Positions 59,350 to 64,000 of a stretch of 64,000 nt of DNA are shown here, in pieces. The position numbers were made by a program, and so were the translations under genes. This DNA comes from Actinobacillus delphinicola (GTDB lineage Bacteria > Pseudomonadota > Gammaproteobacteria > Enterobacterales > Pasteurellaceae): positions 1,773,245 through 1,837,244 of the forward strand of contig NZ_LR134510.1 in the NCBI RefSeq assembly GCF_900638385.1. Direction: 5' to 3'. The notes beneath the pieces were generated by a model. It was not told where the DNA came from. It worked only from the letters and a program-made list of their open reading frames with translations, and did no database searches. Each line of letters begins with the position of its first letter. Position 1 is the first letter of the stretch.

Positions 59350-59892
59350 TTATTTCTTTTTAGGGGCAAGTACCATAATTGCTTGGCGACCTTCAAGTTT
59401 ACCAGGTGCTGCTTCAACGACTGCGATATCCGCTAAGTCGTTTTTAACACGCTCTAGTACTTCAAAGCCTAAGCGTTGGTGAGCCATTTCACGTCCACGG
59501 AAGCGAACTGTGATTTTAGCTTTGTCCCCATCTTCTAAAAAGCGAATCAGGCTGCGTAGTTTTACCTGATAGTCGCCTTCGTCTGTACCAGGACGGAATT
59601 TAATTTCCTTCACTTGTACAACTTTCTGTTTTTTCTTCTGTTCTTTTAATGATTTGCTTTTTTCATAAAGAAATTTGCCATAGTTCATAATACGGCAAAC
59701 AGGTGGCTCAGCATTTGGGCTAATTTCAACGAGATCTAATTCTGATTGTTCTGCCTGTTCTAATGCGCTCTTGAGGCTCACAATACCTACTTGTTCACCT
59801 TCTGCATCAATTAGACGAACTTCTTTCGCACGAATCTCATCATTAATACGATTTGGGCGATTAACCGCTGGGGCTTTTCTTACGTTTTTAAT
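59350..59892 (-). CDS. infC: Translation initiation factor IF-3 (AUU start)
   Basis: Binds the 30S subunit and checks initiator tRNA and start codon. With the ATT at 59890-59892 as start the protein is 180 residues, the E. coli length; N-terminal [10 protein letters not shown] and the linker EKSKS are in place. No ATG or GTG lies upstream in frame at a fitting place, and an AGAGG ribosome site sits 8 bases before the ATT. The rare AUU start is the basis of IF-3 autoregulation in E. coli and is preserved here. thrS, the usual upstream neighbour, is absent. Confidence 0.93.
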   Translation of the reverse strand: MKNVRKAPAVNRPNRINDEIRAKEVRLIDAEGEQVGIVSLKSALEQAEQSELDLVEISPNAEPPVCRIMNYGKFLYEKSKSLKEQKKKQKVVQVKEIKFRPGTDEGDYQVKLRSLIRFLEDGDKAKITVRFRGREMAHQRLGFEVLERVKNDLADIAVVEAAPGKLEGRQAIMVLAPKKK

Positions 59893-59979
59893 AGTCTTTT
59901 CCTCTATTGTTTATAGCTAATCATTTCTGTCGCAACAGGAAGTATGAATTTTTTTATTTATACCCTAAGAAACAGAAGA

Positions 59980-60021
59980 CAAAAAATAAATAAGTGTCTA
60001 AACACTGAAGTTTAGGCACTT
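59980..60021 (-). terminator. Terminator after the 47-residue membrane peptide gene
   Basis: A 12-base stem with one mismatch (59992-60003 with 60010-60021) is followed on the minus strand by ATTTATTTTTT. Confidence 0.65.
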
Positions 60022-60099
60022 CATAAAATAGTGCGTGGATTTTATAAGATTCCCATAAACTATGCAAGCGTATTTTTTCAACACGCACAGTTAGTTATG

Positions 60100-60243
60100 T
60101 TATTTGCTCGTATTCTTAACCACTTCCGTATGTTGTGCAGGCGGTGTGTAATGATAAGTGCGGTAAAAAAAAGCACTTAAAAGTACACATAACACAGCAA
60201 TAAGCTGGATAAGACGTTTCTTGGTAAGTATTTCTGCGGGCAT
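60100..60243 (-). CDS. Small single-pass membrane peptide (47 aa), function unknown
   Basis: Starts MPAEILTKKR and has one hydrophobic segment (LIQLIAVLCVLLSAFFY, about residues 11-27) after a positive N-terminus. A short polar tail follows, rich in Thr and His. An AAGGAC ribosome site lies before the ATG. It has its own terminator and is divergent from fnr, whose FNR box may also act on it. It contains one of the few AAGTGCGGT uptake cores (60156-60164). Family not recognised. Confidence 0.55.
   Translation of the reverse strand: MPAEILTKKRLIQLIAVLCVLLSAFFYRTYHYTPPAQHTEVVKNTSK
60156..60164 (+). repeat. Haemophilus-type uptake signal core AAGTGCGGT
   Basis: An exact 9-base match followed by AAAAAA and an AT-rich stretch. 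It lies inside the 47-residue peptide gene. One other exact match was noted at 35161-35169, inside the giant TAA. Confidence 0.5.
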
Positions 60244-60313
60244 TTTTCGTCCTTCTTAACTGGTCTATTATAAATTATAACTTTTTAACTGGCACATTTA
60301 ATGATATCATTTA

Positions 60314-60327
60314 TTGCGTTAGATCAA
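60314..60327. promoter_or_regulatory. FNR box upstream of fnr
   Basis: TTGCG-TTAG-ATCAA matches the TTGAT-N4-ATCAA consensus at 8 of 10 positions and is centred about 40 bases before the fnr start. It suggests autoregulation, as in E. coli. Confidence 0.5.
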
Positions 60328-60360
60328 TTTTATCGCATTATCGCACTGAGATGAACTTAA

Positions 60361-61134
60361 ATGAATAAATTATATGGTGAATTAAAAAATGAACGCAAAG
60401 GACAAACGTCTAACTGCACCATTCATTGTCAAAATTGTAGTATTAGTCAACTTTGCATCCCTTTTTCGCTAAATGATTTTGAACTTAATCAATTGGATAA
60501 TATCATTGAGCGAAAAAAACCTGTACAAAAAAATCAAGTTCTTTTCCAAGCGGGTGAGCCTTTAACTTCTATTTACGCTATTCGCTCAGGAACAATGAAA
60601 TCTTATACCATCAGCGAAACAGGCGAAGAACAAATTACTGCGTTTCATTTGCCCGGTGATTTGGTCGGTTTTGATGGTATCTTCTCAATGCATCATTCTA
60701 GTTTTACTCAGGCTTTAGAAACCGCTATGGTTTGTGAAATTCCATTTGAAATTTTGGATGAGCTAAGTGGTAAATTTCCTAAATTACGCCGTAAAATGAT
60801 GAGTTTAATGAGCCAAGAAATCCAAGATAACCAGCATATGATTTTGCTCTTATCTAAGATGAGTGCCGAAACCCGTTTAGCTGCTTTCATTAAAAATCTT
60901 TCTAATCGTTATTTTGCACGTGGTTTTTCAGCACGTGAATTTAGATTAACCATGACGCGCAGTGATATTGGTAATTATCTTGGCTTAACGGTAGAAACAA
61001 TTAGCCGTTTACTCGGCCGATTCCAAAAAATGGGAATTTTAAATGTACAAGGTAAATACATTACGATTCTTGATATGGAAGCCTTAAGTAGCCTTGCTAG
61101 TATCTCGCAATGTCAAAGTTTGAATATTGCTTAA
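60361..61134 (+). CDS. fnr: Anaerobic regulator FNR
   Basis: CRP/FNR-family transcription factor that senses oxygen with a [4Fe-4S] cluster. 257 residues. The cluster Cys are at 23, 26 and 32 in [10 protein letters not shown] plus a fourth near 125 (MVCEIPFE). The helix-turn-helix [20 protein letters not shown] reads the FNR box with E-x-x-S-R. It is followed by a terminator and then uspE, as in E. coli. Confidence 0.97.
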   Translation: MNKLYGELKNERKGQTSNCTIHCQNCSISQLCIPFSLNDFELNQLDNIIERKKPVQKNQVLFQAGEPLTSIYAIRSGTMKSYTISETGEEQITAFHLPGDLVGFDGIFSMHHSSFTQALETAMVCEIPFEILDELSGKFPKLRRKMMSLMSQEIQDNQHMILLLSKMSAETRLAAFIKNLSNRYFARGFSAREFRLTMTRSDIGNYLGLTVETISRLLGRFQKMGILNVQGKYITILDMEALSSLASISQCQSLNIA

Positions 61135-61148
61135 CACTTAATGTATGA

Positions 61149-61180
61149 GGGTATATTTTTAATGTGATAAAAATATACCC
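61149..61180 (+). terminator. Terminator after fnr
   Basis: A perfect 12-base stem (61149-61160 with 61169-61180) is followed by TTCTTTTT. Confidence 0.85.
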
Positions 61181-61266
61181 TTCTTTTTATTCATTTTTAT
61201 TTCTTCCACTTCTCGTCGCTTTGGTATAACATTTAGCAAAAATGTACCATTCTATGGAGGCAATCT

Positions 61267-62196
61267 ATGCTGTTCAATAAAATGCTTGTTGTATTAGAAC
61301 CTAATAAAACTAAACAATATGCGCTGGATCGTGCTGTTGCATTGGCACGAGAACAAAAAAATCCTCAACCAGTTGAAATTACAGTGTTCATGTCGGTATA
61401 TGATATTGCATATGAGATGTCTGAATTGCTTTCAAGCGAAGAAGATAAACGTAAGATGCGTGATAGTATTATTGCTAAACGTAGTGAAGAAATTCAGCCA
61501 ATTTTAGCTCAATATCATGATCCTGATATTCAATTTAAAACATTAGTTGTTTGGAATAGTAATGAAGCAGATGCGATAACAGAAGCAGTTGATAAAGAAC
61601 ATTTTAAACTTGTCGTAAAATATACTGTTGCTAAAGATGAAGGTCTTAGCGCACTTCTCTTTACGCCACAAGACTGGCAACTTCTGCGTAAATGCCCAGC
61701 GCCAATTATGATGGTAAGAAATACAAATTGGCAACATAAACGTCGTATCCTGATTGCGGTTAACGTAGGAGATGATGATGCAACCCATGTGACTTTTAAT
61801 GATGAATTAGTCCAATTAGGCATGACGATTGCAAATAATTTAGAACGTGGCAATGTTCATCTTGTAAGTGCTTATCCACCATCTGCAATTAATGTTACGA
61901 TTGATATGCCTGAGTTCCAAAACAAAGCTACTGAAAAGAGTGAACGTCAGTCACATGAAGAGAATATGAAAGTACTTTGTGAAAAATTCGGTATTGCTAG
62001 TGATCATGCGCATGTTATTGAAGGTTTCCCAGAAGAAGTGATTCCAGAGGTAGCAAAACAGATCGAGGCAGAAATGGTAGTTTTAGGCACCGTAGGACGT
62101 CGTGGACTTGCGGCTGCTTTCCTTGGTAATACGGCGGAACATGTGATTAGTCGGTTACACTGTAACTTATTAACAATTAAACCAAGCATTGACTAA
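61267..62196 (+). CDS. uspE: Universal stress protein UspE
   Basis: 309 residues made of two tandem Usp domains (about 1-150 and 155-305), close to E. coli UspE (316). The second domain has the ATP-binding-type VLGTVGRRGLAAAFLGNTAE sequence. Implicated in stress survival and cell-cell interactions. A good GGAGG ribosome site precedes the ATG. Confidence 0.94.
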   Translation: MLFNKMLVVLEPNKTKQYALDRAVALAREQKNPQPVEITVFMSVYDIAYEMSELLSSEEDKRKMRDSIIAKRSEEIQPILAQYHDPDIQFKTLVVWNSNEADAITEAVDKEHFKLVVKYTVAKDEGLSALLFTPQDWQLLRKCPAPIMMVRNTNWQHKRRILIAVNVGDDDATHVTFNDELVQLGMTIANNLERGNVHLVSAYPPSAINVTIDMPEFQNKATEKSERQSHEENMKVLCEKFGIASDHAHVIEGFPEEVIPEVAKQIEAEMVVLGTVGRRGLAAAFLGNTAEHVISRLHCNLLTIKPSID

Positions 62197-62210
62197 TCGA
62201 TTAATCCGTA

Positions 62211-62240
62211 AAAAAACCTCGCAAAATAGCGAGGTTTTTT
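62211..62240. terminator. Terminator after uspE
   Basis: A perfect 12-base stem (62211-62222 with 62229-62240) with A- and T-runs; it may work on both strands. Confidence 0.88.
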
Positions 62241-62278
62241 GTTATATGAATTAAAACAGGTAGATTACCCTACCTTTT

Positions 62279-62314
62279 GCATAAATTTTTCCGAATTTTG
62301 TGGCGTGATTATTG
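62279..62314. repeat. Dispersed AATCACGCC element overlapping the map stop codon
   Basis: GCATAAATTTTT, then CCG, AATTTT, then GTGGCGTGATTATT. The core GGCGTGATT is at 62302-62310; the map stop TAA (62309-62311) lies over its end, as in glmM. Confidence 0.65.
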
Positions 62315-63115
62315 ATTTACCATGTGGCGCTGAATACGTCCACTTTCAATTTCTTCGTCACGAATCGTCATCACTTCACAGCCATCTTTCGTTACTACGA
62401 GTTGATGCTCAAACTGTGCTGAATGACTACGATCTTTAGTTTTCACTGTCCAACCATCATTCATTAAGCGGGTTTCTTTTTTACCTGCATTAATCATCGG
62501 TTCAATGGTGAATACCATACCTTCTTTTAACACAACGCCATCGTCATCGCCATAATAATGTAAAACTTGCGGTGCGCAGTGGAATTCTGTCCCGATCCCG
62601 TGTCCACAATATTCACGAACAACAGAAAAACCTTGAGCTTCGGTATATTGTTGAATTGCTTTACCCACTTCACGTAAACGAATGCCTGGTTTAACCGTAC
62701 GAAGTCCAACATAAAGTGCTTCTTGTGCTGCATCAACCAGTTTTTGGCTACGGATATTGGTTTCACCACCAACAATATACATTTTTGAATTGTCGCCATA
62801 ATAGCCATCTTTAATCACGGTAACGTCAATGTTTACGATATCGCCATTTTTTAAGATTTTGCTTTCGCTTGGAATACCATGACATACAACTTCATTAATT
62901 GAAATACATACTGATTTTGGGAAACCATGATAATTTAATGGTGCAGGAATGGTTTTTTGTTCTTCTACCATATAACGGTGGCAAATATCATTTAATTCAC
63001 CTGTACTTACGCCTGCTTTTACATAAGGTTCAATCATGATAAGTACATCAGCAGCTAAACGGCAAGCTTCGCGTAATTTTTCAATTTCTTCTTCATTTCT
63101 CAAAGGAATACGCAT
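62309..63115 (-). CDS. map: Methionine aminopeptidase, type I
   Basis: Removes the N-terminal Met from new proteins. 268 residues, the E. coli size; metal ligands are in INIDVTVIKDGYYGD (two Asp), GHGIG (His), FTIEPM and SAQFEHQL (two Glu). The start lies divergent from erpA across a 161-base gap. Confidence 0.96.
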   Translation of the reverse strand: MRIPLRNEEEIEKLREACRLAADVLIMIEPYVKAGVSTGELNDICHRYMVEEQKTIPAPLNYHGFPKSVCISINEVVCHGIPSESKILKNGDIVNIDVTVIKDGYYGDNSKMYIVGGETNIRSQKLVDAAQEALYVGLRTVKPGIRLREVGKAIQQYTEAQGFSVVREYCGHGIGTEFHCAPQVLHYYGDDDGVVLKEGMVFTIEPMINAGKKETRLMNDGWTVKTKDRSHSAQFEHQLVVTKDGCEVMTIRDEEIESGRIQRHMVNQ

Positions 63116-63276
63116 AAAAATCTCCTCTTTGGTAAATCTTATTAAAATGTTAAGGTATTATAGCATTATTATGATTTTTTAGAAAAAATCTTTGCCTTTC
63201 CTTGAATGCCTAGACGTCTTGTAAGATAATAACCTATCTATATCAATAATAATAAATTTATATTTAGGAATAAATT

Positions 63277-63618
63277 ATGTCAGATTTAGCTATCCCTCTT
63301 ATCTTTACTGATGCAGCTGCAACCAAAGTAAAAACACTCATCAGTGAAGAAGAAAATCCAAATTTAAAACTCCGTGTTTACATCACGGGTGGTGGTTGTA
63401 GTGGTTTCCAATATGGCTTCACTTTTGATGAAAAAGTTAATGAAGGTGATCTTACTATCGAAAAAGATGGTGTTCATTTAGTCGTTGATCCGATGAGTTT
63501 ACAATACCTTATTGGTGCAACTGTTGATTATACAGAAGGCTTACAAGGCTCACGTTTTGTGGTGACCAATCCAAATGCATCAAGCACTTGTGGTTGTGGT
63601 TCTTCTTTCAGTATTTAA
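63277..63618 (+). CDS. erpA: Iron-sulfur cluster insertion protein ErpA
   Basis: A-type Fe-S carrier that delivers clusters to IspG and other apoproteins. 113 residues; the three conserved Cys are at 41 (GGGCSGF), 105 and 107 (CGC near the C-terminus). yacL starts 1 base after its stop. Confidence 0.96.
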   Translation: MSDLAIPLIFTDAAATKVKTLISEEENPNLKLRVYITGGGCSGFQYGFTFDEKVNEGDLTIEKDGVHLVVDPMSLQYLIGATVDYTEGLQGSRFVVTNPNASSTCGCGSSFSI

Positions 63619-63619
63619 T

Positions 63620-63988
63620 ATGGATTTTCAATTTAATAATCTTTACGGCAAGGTTTTTACTCAATGTTCCATGGGATACGAAGCCTTTGCCCATTGGTTT
63701 AATATCGAGGTGCCGTTGCAACCAGATATTCTTCCACAAGTCCAAGTGGCCTTAACTCAACTTACATCATCCACACATTCCAGAAATATGCGTTTTATTG
63801 GGCGTGAATATAGTTTATTTTTAAATAACGATGAAGCTATCGTAAAAGCAAATTTTTTACAACATGCAGATGATGAAATGCTTGATGAAGATCTCCATCT
63901 TTATCAGGATGAGAGTATGGCTTGCTGTGGTTTGGAAGACTTTCAACACTTATTTCAAAACTACCTTGATTTCATTCACGATAAATAA
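63620..63988 (+). CDS. yacL: YacL family protein (UPF0231)
   Basis: 122 residues, of the size and pattern of E. coli YacL: SMGYEAFAHWFN near the N-terminus, the RFIGREYSLFLNNDEA middle and YQDESMACCGLEDF near the end. Function unknown. The ATG is 1 base after the erpA stop with no clear ribosome site, so translation is probably coupled. The frame is open further upstream inside erpA, but that start is not credible. Confidence 0.88.
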   Translation: MDFQFNNLYGKVFTQCSMGYEAFAHWFNIEVPLQPDILPQVQVALTQLTSSTHSRNMRFIGREYSLFLNNDEAIVKANFLQHADDEMLDEDLHLYQDESMACCGLEDFQHLFQNYLDFIHDK

Positions 63989-64000
63989 AGAATAAATATT

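Overview
The window is AT-rich chromosomal DNA from a gammaproteobacterium, almost certainly a member of the Pasteurellaceae. The reasons are the Pasteurellaceae-type tad locus with rcpC-rcpA-rcpB, Hia-like trimeric autotransporter adhesins (TAAs) carrying an ESPR leader, and the overall gene content. It is not a typical Haemophilus. The two DNA-uptake cores I know for this family (AAGTGCGGT and ACAAGCGGT) are seen only two and three times by eye. A different repeated motif with core AATCACGCC is clearly over-represented.

Layout. 1-391: a dif-like XerC/XerD site at 194-221, so this is the replication terminus; most genes to its right lie on the minus strand, as expected if forks converge on dif. 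392-12451: housekeeping genes, namely a DUF2726 protein, cdd, folP-glmM-sixA (plus strand), then a minus-strand series aphA, 2H phosphoesterase, usg, accD, folC, AI-2E/PerM permease, mltF and a 48-residue basic protein. 12452-12757: a CRP site for aphA and a possible small RNA on the plus strand.

12827-48104: a roughly 35-kb adhesion region, all on the minus strand. It holds a broken TAA (12827-17490), a compact 976-residue TAA with no YadA head (17594-20524), a complete 13-gene tad/rcp/flp pilus locus (20909-32455) and a giant intact TAA of 4991 residues (33129-48104). The Tad genes cover pilin, prepilin peptidase, secretin complex, ATPase, inner-membrane platform, pilotin-like TPR protein and minor pilins. 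The three TAA loci share ends and stalk modules, so recombination between them is likely.

48449-64000: more core genes. These are ycgN, a nucleoside hydrolase, glnS, a TolC-family outer-membrane efflux lipoprotein with a TetR/AcrR-type operator, adk, ampG, an AzgA-type purine permease, yoaH with a truncated tandem copy, truC, yqcC, infC-rpmI-rplT (infC starts at AUU), a 47-residue membrane peptide, fnr, uspE, map, erpA and yacL.

The most interesting signal is the dispersed AATCACGCC element. It has a 9-base core, then one AT-rich block, a short spacer and a second AT-rich block. It occurs at gene ends, as inverted pairs that form terminators, and once inside the folC coding sequence. This is the architecture of Pasteurellaceae uptake signal sequences but with an unfamiliar core, so it may be an undescribed uptake dialect.
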